In this document: piece by piece, positions 1-8,004 of the stretch
Layout: each line of letters begins with the position of its first letter
Position numbering within the stretch: the stretch's first letter is position 1
Origin: CAIVSN01 sp040383945
Lineage (GTDB): Bacteria > Patescibacteriota > Gracilibacteria > BD1-5 > UBA2023
Assembly (NCBI GenBank): GCA_040383945.1
Contig: JBEICN010000027.1
Location: 1-14,002, forward strand
DNA length: 14,002 nucleotides
Reading direction: 5' to 3'
Made by a program: the position numbers and the translations under genes
Notes under the pieces: generated by a model
What the model saw: the letters and a program-made list of their open reading frames with translations, nothing else
What the model was told of the DNA's origin: nothing
The model's database searches: none

Positions 1-114
1 ATGTAGTGAGAATGCAATATGATCAAGAGCATTCGGACGCTCGATTCGTGGAAAATTACTCCACCGAGTTACCGTGAGACCGCGAAGGACAAAATTGAGA
101 AGAGGAGAAAACAT
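1..114 (-). CDS. Partial gene, probable HD-domain hydrolase (N-terminus only)
   Basis: This is a minus-strand reading frame that starts at ATG (114-112) and runs off the left edge, leaving 38 visible residues. An in-frame TAG lies four codons upstream, so this ATG is the only possible start. The segment TRWSNFPRIERPNALDHI resembles the start of YfbR/HDDC2-type HD phosphohydrolases, where an Arg-Trp pair is followed by a stretch ending in the first metal-binding His (E. coli YfbR: NRWPLMRNVRTENVSEHS). If that is right, it is a metal-dependent nucleotide phosphatase or similar enzyme, but the HD dyad itself is outside the window. It is divergent from dnaA. There is no in-frame TGA and no Shine-Dalgarno sequence. 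The family call is inferred from a short motif resemblance; the open frame is seen directly. Confidence 0.4.
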   Translation of the reverse strand, partial: MFSPLLNFVLRGLTVTRWSNFPRIERPNALDHIAFSLH

Positions 115-120
115 ACTTTG

Positions 121-147
121 ATGCTACTCAAGTGAAAAAAAAGTCAA
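121..147 (-). promoter_or_regulatory. Possible promoter for the left-edge gene
   Basis: On the minus strand, TTGACT (147-142; 5 of 6 to TTGACA) is followed after 15 nt by TAGCAT (126-121; 4 of 6 to TATAAT). The -10-like box ends 6 nt before the ATG at 114, so transcription would start at or next to the start codon. The spacer is shorter than the ideal 17 nt. Weak call on sequence alone. Confidence 0.25.
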
Positions 148-331
148 TAGATAAGCCCTCAAATTACCCTGCAAAGATTACTTCATTTTTTTTGAAAAAA
201 ACTTTTGCAACGAAAAGGATTTTCCATAGGATAACCCCACTCTACGGATCAACCGAAAAATCAGCCAAAAGCTCACTTGAAATTTCCCGCTTTCCCATCC
301 AAAATTCCAATACTCAAATGGATTTTTTATG

Positions 332-340
332 TGATATACT
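332..340 (+). promoter_or_regulatory. Possible extended -10 promoter upstream of dnaA
   Basis: TGATATACT fits the extended -10 pattern TGn followed by TATACT (5 of 6 to TATAAT). There is no good -35 at 17 nt, which extended -10 promoters can do without. Start of transcription would be near 347, giving a dnaA leader of about 170 nt that contains the inverted repeat at 340-372. A second possible -10, TATCAT at 495-500, lies 15 nt before the dnaA ATG. Unproven. Confidence 0.3.
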
Positions 341-372
341 TGTCAAAAAACAACCTATTGAGTTTTTGACAA
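340..372. repeat. Perfect 10-bp inverted repeat upstream of dnaA
   Basis: TTGTCAAAAA (340-349) and TTTTTGACAA (363-372) are exact reverse complements separated by 13 nt. The left arm overlaps the last base of the candidate -10 box at 332-340 and would cover the transcription start. A third TTTTTGACA lies at 456-464, closer to dnaA. This fits an operator bound by a dimeric regulator, or an RNA hairpin in the leader. The AT-rich context weakens the case. Confidence 0.5.
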
Positions 373-515
373 TGCGTTCTTCTTTTCCGACTGCAGTGCG
401 TATCGGTATAGTGAACAAAATATTTGCTCAAGAATTCCCTTGGAAGCGGTTTTAATTTTTGACATATGCCTATAAAAGAATAAACCTATAAGCATATCAT
501 TCCGGTAACAAAGTA

Positions 516-1919
516 ATGGAACATCAGATTCTTCGAAATATCGTAAAGCAACTCGCTCAAAGTATCCGAAAACAGGACTTTTTGACCTATTTCAAAAAAA
601 TCTCATATCTTGGCGAAGTCGAGGGGGTAATAGTTTTGTGAGTTGTTTCAGCCTTCATGCGCGATAATCTCACTCACAAATTCAGCAAAGAAGTATTCGA
701 AGCGGTTAAGCAATATTTACCAGAAGTGGTAAGTATTGAATTCCAAGTAGACAAAAATATCGAAAACCCAAGTAACACGCTGGTAATCGATTGTATAAAG
801 GAATACAAGGACCTCTCAAAAAAAGGAAAAGACGAAGAGGTTTCTCTAGAAGATGAAGTTGGAGGCATCAATGCTCGCATTATCAACGACAAGTATCGCC
901 TGGACAATTTTATCGTAGGTCCATCCAATCAGCTTGCCTTTGCTGCTTGTGAAGCAGTAGCACGACGACCGGGTGCCGCATATAATCCCCTCTATATTTA
1001 CGGTGATGTGGGGCTTGGGAAAACACATCTGTTGCAAGGAACTTGAAATGCCATCAAGGCTCGATTCAAGGATAAAAAAATTATCTACACAACCGCAGAT
1101 AGATTTCTCTCAGACTATGTAACCTCCGTCAAAAAACGCACCGTCGACAAGCTCAAAGAAAAATATAGCACCATCGATGTTCTCATCATTGACGATGTGC
1201 AGTTTTTGGCAAACAAGACCCAAACTCAAGAAATGCTCTACAACATTTTTAATATCATGTACGAGTCGGGACGACAAATTATCCTCTCTGGTGATCGCTC
1301 GCCTCGTGAACTCGCAGAGCTAGAACCACGCCTCAAAAGCCGTTTTGAATGGGGTATTATCGTAGACATCGGGGTGCCAGACTTTGAAACCCGTCTCGCC
1401 ATTCTGCAAGAAAAATCTCGAAACCGTGAGTTTATCATTTCTCAGGAAGTATCAGAGTACATTGCCTATAACGCCCATTCCAATGTGCGAGAGCTGGAAG
1501 GAATACTCAATCAAATTATAGCGGAATACGAGCTTCACGAAACACCTCCAACCCTAGAAAATGTATCCGCCCGAATGAATCGTCTCTGACTTACAAACGG
1601 CATAACATTGAACAAAAGCAAGCGGAACTCTACGACGAGCTACGATGAACTCGTAAGTGCGGTGAGCGACCATTTTGGTATCGATAAAAAATACATACTG
1701 GGAGAAGATCGTCAAAAAGAATATATGATTCCACGGCAGGTGGCCATGTACCTTCTCAAAAATAAGATGAACTACACCTACGAGCGGATTGGTAATATTT
1801 TTTCTGGCAGAAATCATTCTGCCGTACTCTACTCTTGCCGAAAATTAGAATCTATTCTCAAAAAAGACCAAAATCTCTATTATGAAGTGAACGTCATCCG
1901 CGATAAACTCGGACTCTAA
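516..1919 (+). CDS. dnaA: Chromosomal replication initiator protein DnaA
   Basis: DnaA binds DnaA boxes at the origin and, with ATP, melts DNA to start replication. The protein is 467 aa, the usual family length, when three in-frame TGA codons (639-641, 1044-1046, 1587-1589) are read as Gly. Domain I is about residues 1-90, followed by a charged linker. The AAA+ core has Walker A GDVGLGKT (163-170), Walker B LIIDD (223-227), a sensor 1 segment SGDRSPREL and the arginine-finger stretch RLKSRFEWG. The C-terminal DNA-binding domain ends with GRNHSAVLYSCRKLE, the DnaA signature (usually HTTVLHACRKI). Gly177, encoded by TGA, sits where the family has the Gly of HLLxAIGN. The start at 516 gives a complete domain I (MEHQILRNIVKQL) and an in-frame TAA lies just upstream at 507-509. 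No Shine-Dalgarno sequence is visible. Confidence 0.97.
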
Positions 1920-2616
1920 AAAGCAATCGGTCGCTTCTCAAACATCTGCCTCAATTGGCGAACTTTTCATTGTTTCAACACCAATAGGAAACTTGGAGGA
2001 TATTACCATGCGGGCACTTCGAGTTTTCCGAGAGGTTGATATTATTGCATGCGAAGACACGAGAAATACGGGAATGTTGCTCAAACATTACGAAATTCCT
2101 CCGAAAAAACTCCTTTCGTATCACTCCTACTCCACCAATAATCGACAAAACTATATTATCGAGCTTCTACTATCCGGGCAAAACATTGCCTTGGTAAGTG
2201 ACGCAGGAACTCCCGGAATTTCTGACCCTGCGTATAGTTTGGTACATCAGGCCATAGAAGCAGGTATCAAGATTACTCCAATACCTTGAGCATCTGCATT
2301 GCTTACGGCTTTGGTTGGCACAGGACTGCCAACCCACCACTTTACCTATTTGGGATTTTTACCCGTAAAAAAAGGAAGGAAAACACTTTTGGAAAGCCTA
2401 AAAACCAAAGAACATACGGTAATCATCTACGAATCTGTACATCGGATCGAGCGAACGCTCAAAGATCTGGAGCTCGTATTTGGAGGGGAACACTCCGTAG
2501 TAGTTGGTCGTGAACTCACCAAAAAATTCGAACAATTCCTACGCGGGACTTTGGGAGAGATCAATTCTGGAAAGATTCCTTACGAAAAAAAGGGCGAATT
2601 TGTCGTGTGCTTCTAA
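1882..2616 (+). CDS. rsmI: 16S rRNA (cytidine-1402-2'-O)-methyltransferase RsmI
   Basis: RsmI uses S-adenosylmethionine to methylate the 2'-OH of C1402 in 16S rRNA, tuning the P site of the small subunit. The tetrapyrrole-methylase fold is clear: LFIVSTPIGNLEDIT near the N-terminus, then IIACEDTRNTGMLLKHY, ALVSDAGTPGISDPAY, PIPGASALLTALVGTGLP and VIIYESVHRIERTL. The Gly of PGASA is encoded by TGA at 2287-2289. At 244 aa it is shorter than most RsmI proteins (about 280), missing the C-terminal extension. Upstream of the conserved start the frame has no ATG, GTG or TTG until ATG at 1882, so the gene probably overlaps the end of dnaA by 38 nt and gains a polar leader of about 27 residues that includes one TGA (1888-1890). 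The start is less certain than the identity; it is likely translated with dnaA. Confidence 0.9.
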
Positions 2617-2670
2617 TATTTGTAATTGCAGAAAAAATATGGAAGAATAGGGTAAATAACTTTTTTTCAT

Positions 2671-3405
2671 ATGCTACAAGAAAACCCTCGTACAGAAACC
2701 CCTGTAAATAAACTAGACCCTTCTGTAAATAAACTAGACCCTTCAAAAAACAACCCGGAAGATCCACAAAATAAAGATAAGGGAAAGCTCGCTCAAATCG
2801 AGCAAGCTTGGGGAAAATATCTCTCAGAAGCACCAGCTCCAGTGGTACAACCTAACGGCGAGAGCTATTCCCGTGAAGCAAACAATCTCGTATATGTTGG
2901 TATTGCCGCAGCTGAAACAAGCTATAAAGATATCATGGAGCAAGGCAAGAACAGTGGAATTTCTCCAGAATCTGAAAAAAAAATCTACGAGTTGTATCGC
3001 AACTCTGCAGAAGCCGTCGAGAAAAAAATCCGTGACCTTCAAAATGATCCAAAAAATATCGAAGATCCGAAAAAGTTTCAAGATGAACTCAATAAGGCAA
3101 AAGAACAATTCGAAAATGAGCTTGTGCGGGTTGCTCAAGAAGCAAACGGTATTGTAAATGCTCCGGGAGCTCAAAAAAATGCGATGGATGCTCAGAAAGA
3201 TATGCAGCAAAAGCAGATAGCCCTCAATGAGCAAGAGAGACTTACAGGACTTATGCGTAAAATGCTGGCTGAAGCAAATGAACAAAAGATACTGGAGCGC
3301 AAGAATCAGCTCGCCAATGCAGAGGCAGCAAACAGGACGGCAGAAGCAGGTGAAGCTAAAGCAAATCTCGAGTGATATGTTGGATGAACGCCAAAAAACT
3401 GATAG
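2671..3405 (+). CDS. Hypothetical hydrophilic, probably coiled-coil protein
   Basis: I do not recognise this protein. It has 244 aa if three TGA codons near the end (3373, 3385, 3400) are read as Gly; the standard code would stop it at residue 234. There is no signal peptide or membrane segment. Residues 1-60 are Pro, Asn, Lys and Asp rich with a tandem VNKLDPS repeat. Residues about 90-235 are rich in Glu, Lys, Gln and Ala in helix-forming order (for example KKFQDELNKAKEQFENEL and QKQIALNEQERLTGLMRKML), consistent with a long coiled coil. The tail GYVGGTPKNG is Gly-rich. It ends in an adjacent TGA-TAG pair. It sits 54 nt after rsmI and is followed 8 nt later by a terminator. A scaffold or filament role is possible but unsupported. 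Confidence 0.75.
2702..2743 (+). repeat. Two perfect tandem copies of a 21-bp unit
   Basis: The unit at 2702-2722 is repeated exactly at 2723-2743. It is in frame and encodes VNKLDPS twice (residues 12-18 and 19-25) in the N-terminal tail of the hypothetical protein. Perfect identity suggests a recent slippage duplication. Confidence 0.95.
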
Positions 3406-3413
3406 TGCACCAC

Positions 3414-3444
3414 AAAAAAAGAACGGATAACCCGTTCTTTTTTT
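3414..3444. terminator. Bidirectional intrinsic terminator between converging genes
   Basis: AAAAAAAGAACGG (3414-3426) and CCGTTCTTTTTTT (3432-3444) pair perfectly around a 5-nt loop. The GC-containing core is flanked by an A tract on one side and a T tract on the other, so it works as a terminator on both strands. It lies 8 nt after the hypothetical gene (plus) and 92 nt after the pilC stop (minus). The 91 nt between it and pilC hold no gene that I can see. Confidence 0.85.
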
Positions 3445-3535
3445 GACTCAACATTCACATGCCGACCCTTTCCAACGCAATTTCTTAAACAAAATCTCAA
3501 AGTAGAATCCTTCCATCAAGAGTCTCAAAAACTCT

Positions 3536-4678
3536 TTATGAATTCTCGATAGTTTCAGAGAGATTCATGATCGGCTGCATAATACCGACCGCAATGAAAC
3601 CGACCACCACCGCCATGAAGACGATAATAATTGGCTCCAAACTCTTGTTGATCGCATTGATACTGGTATCAACTTCCTCATCATAATAATCGGCAATCTT
3701 CAAGATAATCGAGTCGAGTTTGGCCGTTTCTTCACCCACCTTTATCATTTGTATCAGCATCTCTGGAAATAGGCTATCATCCTCAAGACTCTCTCCGATT
3801 TTGACTCCACGCTTCACATCCTCCCTCAACACTAGAATTCGTTGTCGATACACATCATTTCCAACGATCTCAGATACGATTCGGAGCGACTCTACAATCG
3901 AAATACCACTACTGATAAGGTTTGATAAAATTCGGGAAAATTTTGATAGGATTACTTTTCGTAGTAGTGGACCAAATATCGGCAGCTTCAAGAGAATGCC
4001 GTCAAATCGATATCGTCAGGTTTCCGTCTGCTTCCAAAGCGTAATGGCTACTATAACAGTGATGATAATGATAATCATGAGCCACCAGTATCCTACGAAA
4101 AAATCACTGACATTCATCAAAAACTGGGTCAATGGCGGAAGCTTTGACTTGTCCCCGAACATTTCTACCAACTTTGGTACTACCAAGGTCATGAGTACTG
4201 TGATCGATGCAAACATAACAAAAATGATAGCAGTCGGATAAATCAAAGCCCCCTTGATTTTGTTGCTGATACTCGACACTTTTTCCACTTGGTCGGCGAG
4301 TTGAATAAGCGCAGAATTAAGGCGTCATGTTTTTTCTCCAGATTCAATAATGGAAGCCTCGGCATCAGAGAACATTCCGTCAAATCCTCGCAAGGCATTG
4401 GAGAGATTCTTTCCACCCTTAATTTGATCAATAACTTGAGTATAAATATTTTGTAGGATAGGATTCTGTTCTTGTTTTTGAAGAATTGCTAAGGACTTTA
4501 ACATAGGCAGTCCCGCATTTACCATCGTCGCAAGTAAGCGAAAGAACACCACCTTTTGTTTGGTAGAAATCTTTTGTTGCTTGATAAGCCACGCATCCAA
4601 TGCCTCCAAAGAGAAGGCAACTTTTTTGTGTTGTTGGGCGACCTCCTGGGGAGTGTCTTTGATGATGAGTTCTTCCAT
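3536..4678 (-). CDS. pilC: Type IV pilus inner-membrane platform protein PilC (GspF family)
   Basis: PilC is the membrane platform on which the PilB ATPase acts to assemble pilins. The protein is 380 aa with two TGA codons read as Gly (4325-4327 and 4016-4018). It has the two repeated cytoplasmic GspF domains: the first holds FFRLLATMVNAGLPMLKSL and the motif ESGEKTGRLNSAL, the second holds FSRILSNLISSGISIVESL and KVGEETAKLDSII. Membrane segments lie near 143-167, 195-215 and 350-371, the expected three-helix layout. The Gly in GEKTGRL, a strongly conserved position, is encoded by TGA. The start ATG lies 2 nt after the pilB stop, so the two are translated as one unit. Last gene of its operon. 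Confidence 0.95.
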
Positions 4679-4680
4679 GA

Positions 4681-5946
4681 TTAATTTTCTTTAGCAGCTG
4701 CGTAAACTTCCTCAAGTGAAGTAAGTCACTTCAATGCCTTAATGATTCCGTCTTGCTCCAAGGAAATCATTCCGCTGTTAATCGCGATTTCATTGATAGC
4801 AACACTTGATTCTCCATGAATTATAGCTTCCTTAATGGAGGCTATTATCTCCATAATTTCATAAATACCAACTCGACCCGCATATCCAGTCATTCCACAT
4901 TTTTCACATTCACCCGGCTCGTAAAATACCGGATTGTCCAAAATTTCCTTTCCTACTCGCTCTTCCAGTTCTGACTTAGCAGTTCGTTTAATTGCTTTAC
5001 TTACTTTTTCAAGAATATCTGGTGGTAAATCTCTTGCGGGAACTGGTTTTTTGCAATGTGGACAAAGCCTGCGAATAAGTCGCTGCGCAATAATTGCATT
5101 TATCGCAGCAGGCAAAAGATACGCGGGTATGCCCATGTTGAGAATTCGAGTCAAGGTTTCCGCAGCACTGTTGGTATGTATGGTAGAAAGTACCAAATGT
5201 CCGGTGAGTGAGGCCTCTATCGCGATATTGATCGTCTCTTTATCTCGTATCTCCCCTACCATAATGATGTCTGGATCTTGTCGTAACGCAGTACGAAGCC
5301 CACCGGCAAAGGTATACCCAATATCAGGGAAAACCTGACTTTGAGAAACACCATCAATAGTATTTTCCACTGGATCCTCAAGTGTCATAATATTCACATC
5401 CGGTTTATTGAGTCGAGAAAGACAAGAATATAAGGTTGTGGATTTTCCAGAACCCGTAGGCCCAGAAGTAAGAATGATACCGTTCGGCAATGCAATCGCC
5501 TTCATGAGACGCCTCCCATTCTCCCCTTCTATCCCAAGCACATCAAGATCTGGTACTTTTTTTGATTTATCAACAATACGCATTACGATTTTTTCTCCAT
5601 TAACCGTAGGTAGCGTAGAAACACGCAGGTCCAGAGCCTTCTCGTCGATGGTGGTCGAAATGCGCCCATCTTGTGGCATTCGAGATTCATCGATTTTCAA
5701 GTTTGCCAATATTTTAAATCTCGCCACAATTTGAGGGTGTAGAAATTGTTGATATTCAACTATTTCAGACAACACTCCGTCCATACGATATCGTACTCGT
5801 ACAAAATTCGAGAGTGGCTCGATATGAATATCTGAAGCCTTGGTTGATACAGCGCCACCAATGATGAGATTACAGATGAGCTGTGCGTTATCACCTTTGT
5901 AAACTTCATTCTTGAGATTTTCAATAGACGGATTGGTAATTACCAT
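4681..5946 (-). CDS. pilB: Type IV pilus extension ATPase PilB (GspE family)
   Basis: PilB is the hexameric secretion ATPase that powers pilus extension through PilC. The protein is 421 aa. Motifs in order: Walker A GPTGSGKST (162-170), Asp box LEDPVE (189-194), Walker B IIMVGEIRD (227-235), His box LVLSTIHTN (251-259), and a zinc site from C295, C298, C347 and C350. TGA at 4726-4728 supplies the Gly in ALKGLTSLEEV, restoring the usual C-terminus. The N-terminal MshEN (c-di-GMP-binding type) domain of long PilB proteins is absent; the protein begins right before the N2-like segment ASDIHIEP. No extra start exists upstream because the pilO-like gene ends 6 nt before. The DNA just upstream on the coding strand reads ACCTCC, which resembles the anti-Shine-Dalgarno core rather than a ribosome binding site. 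PilT is a less likely identity given the tetracysteine site. Confidence 0.95.
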
Positions 5947-5952
5947 ATGTAT

Positions 5953-7125
5953 TTATTTGGAGGTAGTTGCTTTTTTAGAAGCGTCAATTATGGCTTTGTT
6001 TTTTTCAAAAGTAACATTAAGGGAGTTCAGTGCTGTTGTAGCTGTTACCAACTTATTGAACTCCCCTCCGACATCATCTACGGTGGTAGCCTTTAGGGAA
6101 GCTTGCAATTGAGTATCCAATTGTTTTACATCGTCGGCAATAGAGCGTATAGCTTGAATTCCCTTGAGTGAGTTTTCGTTTTTACAAATCGCATCTACCA
6201 AATTCGTACAGAGCTCCGCATAAGTTTTAACACCTTCGGAAAGCTTTTTTGAGCTATCAGCAAGACTGGCACGAATTTTGAGAAGATCGGAATAACTTTT
6301 TGCACGCGCATACAATACCAGTGTAACACTCAGATTATTCTCCTTTTCTGGCTTCTCAAAGGAATCTAGAAATGAAATCTGATCTATGGTCATGAGAAGG
6401 TTGGAAAAGCCTTGTGTGTCAATATTTTTGGGTGGTACAATTTTCCCATCTTCAATCGTAATTTTACCAGAATTCTGCACGTGTGTGATAAAGTCTAAAA
6501 GATTTCTATTGGTTCCAGAAAGTTCTAGTGGAATTTTATAAGTTCCGATATTGATGACGGCTGATTTTTGTTTTGCAAATGATAGGTTGTTAAATCCGAC
6601 AGGAGAAAAACTCGTGAGATTGAATTTCTTCAACAAGTCATTTTCTACAAAAAATACTAAGTCAGGCAAAGTAATTCGATTTTTTTCAAAGAAAGAATTA
6701 TCGGTAATGAGTTCAGAATATGTGGGGATGATGCCGGAAATAATCTTATCGTTCATTTCAGCCAAGGTACTGTATTCGTCTTTTTTTGCTAATTCTTTTT
6801 TAACCCAATCAGAATATGTAAGGGATGGGTCGGATTTTTTTAGGACTAGCGCGATATCCTTACTATTTTTCCGTTCTTCTTCGTTGAAGGTTAGTTTTGC
6901 ATGTTGACTTGCGAGCGAGAAGAATTCAGTTACCTCGAGTCAATTATTGCTTTTATTCTTATAATCCACATGTACTGCATTTATATCAGCAATCTTACTA
7001 CCTATTACCGTGTAAGTTGGAACAATATACAAAAATGCAATGACAGCAAGAATGGTAAGTCCAAGAACATTGAGTACGATGGATCGAACGAGCGCTTGTT
7101 GCTTTCTTTTTTCTAAATTTTCCAT
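5953..7125 (-). CDS. PilO-like type IV pilus alignment protein
   Basis: This 390-aa bitopic protein has a short basic cytoplasmic N-terminus (MENLEKRKQQ), one membrane helix near residues 14-37, and a long extracytoplasmic part. TGA at 6940-6942 (residue 62) is read as Gly and joins two pieces in one frame. The middle segment, YKIPLELSGTNRNLLDFITH, followed by ITIEDGKIVPP and LSVTLVLYARA, fits the PilO fold (G.y..ll.fi.. then a beta strand). The C-terminal third is helical, with two Cys. Position between a PilN-like gene and pilB supports the PilO role, which is to pair with PilN and link the inner-membrane motor to the rest of the machine. It is longer than typical PilO (about 210 aa). The start lies 1 nt after the upstream stop. 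Confidence 0.65.
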
Positions 7126-7126
7126 A

Positions 7127-7975
7127 TTAAATACGGTTAGGTGAGGTATATCGGAGTTTGAGATTTAAAGTAGTTTTTGTGGTAAATGTTCCTTTGATTC
7201 CAAAGTCAGCGCTGGTATAAGGCTGAATCTCTAGAGTTTTTGGTTCATTGAGAACTTTGAACCCAGAGTACGGTGAGCGTAATTTTTCCAAAAATGTGAG
7301 AGCGGTAGATCGAGATGTAGTAACTTTGTCAGCAGATCCAGAGATTGAGAATCCGAAAAACTCGCAAGTCACCGTCATTTCGCCTTTTTCATTTAAGGAA
7401 AAACTGGAGCATTCAATATCATCACCCTTATACACCGTTGCTGTAGTACGAAATTCAGAAAATTTGTTGAGCATTTCTTGAATAGATACTCGATTGGTGG
7501 AGGTTTTTGCAAGAATATACTGTAATTCTGGAGATTTCATGGTGTTTTGAATCTGGAGTTTTTTTGGAATTAGTACGGCGAGATTATTTCAGAGCTCTTT
7601 TTCTAGGCTAGCACGATCAGTGCTCAGTTTCGACAATATTTCTGAATATGTCATACACTCAGTATTGGGATAGTCGTTAACTCCTGTACTCAAATAGGAA
7701 CACACTGGAAAGTTTCTTGCAAAATCGCTCGAATTCGCATTTCTCAATGTGACATCGATACCGGTGACCACCACTACGAGAAGCGCAATTTTATACAAAA
7801 TACCCACTCCTATCGACAGGTATTCGATGGGGTGCTTTTTTTGAACTTGGGCGTCGTTTTTGAGGGATTGTATCTCTCCGTGATCGAGTTCACTGCCAAG
7901 TTCTTCAAAAAAAGCATTGACTCCTGCTTCTTCTTTTTTGGGGATAAATTGGTTTTCTTGTGAGCTAGGTTCCAT
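7127..7975 (-). CDS. PilN-like type IV pilus assembly protein
   Basis: This 282-aa protein has a cytoplasmic N-terminal tail of about 50 acidic and polar residues, a membrane helix near 53-75, and an extracytoplasmic domain. TGA at 7589-7591 gives Gly129. The C-terminal region, with EFFGFSISGSADKVTTSRST and then FLEKLRSPYSGFKVL, matches the PilN pattern (G.a.s followed by fl..L..sp.f..v). The usual PilM-binding start (INLLPWR) is not seen. Cys92, Cys107, Cys189 and Cys204 all lie outside the membrane. I chose ATG at 7975; a GTG at 8005, overlapping the upstream TAG by 1 nt, would add 10 residues. The neighbours (pilO-like, pilB, pilC) support the call; the sequence match alone is modest. Confidence 0.6.
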
Positions 7976-8004
7976 AAATGAGTAATTACTCAAACATCCT
8001 ACCA

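Larger units (their letters stand above)
115..515. other. Divergent intergenic region upstream of dnaA (candidate origin region)
   Basis: About 400 nt lie between the divergent left-edge gene and dnaA. The stretch is AT-rich, with several A and T tracts. Position next to dnaA makes it an origin candidate, but I see no consensus DnaA box (TTATNCACA) on either strand; the nearest is a 6 of 9 match around 229-237 on the minus strand. The motif TTTTTGACA occurs at 363-371 and 456-464 on plus, and inverted at 341-349. A plus-strand frame is open through most of the region (ending at a TAA, 453-455), but its protein looks like no family I know and it is poorly placed, so I do not call it a gene. 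Confidence 0.5.

Noticed and set aside
132..455. A 107-codon plus-strand open frame in front of dnaA
   Set aside because: Its protein is low-complexity and Lys/Phe/Ser rich, resembles no family, and holds the promoter and inverted repeat. Read with TGA as Gly it extends left across the probable HD-domain gene on the other strand.
115..515. Consensus DnaA boxes marking an origin
   Set aside because: I scanned both strands for TTATNCACA and close variants and found nothing better than 6 of 9, which is expected by chance in AT-rich DNA.
1044..1046. UGA as tryptophan or selenocysteine
   Set aside because: Trp is encoded by TGG in these proteins, and the TGA positions correspond to conserved Gly, not Trp or Cys. 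No selenocysteine insertion hairpin was seen after them.
3720..4241. Plus-strand open frame of 173 codons opposite pilC
   Set aside because: It is antisense to clearly conserved PilC sequence and its protein has no recognisable features.
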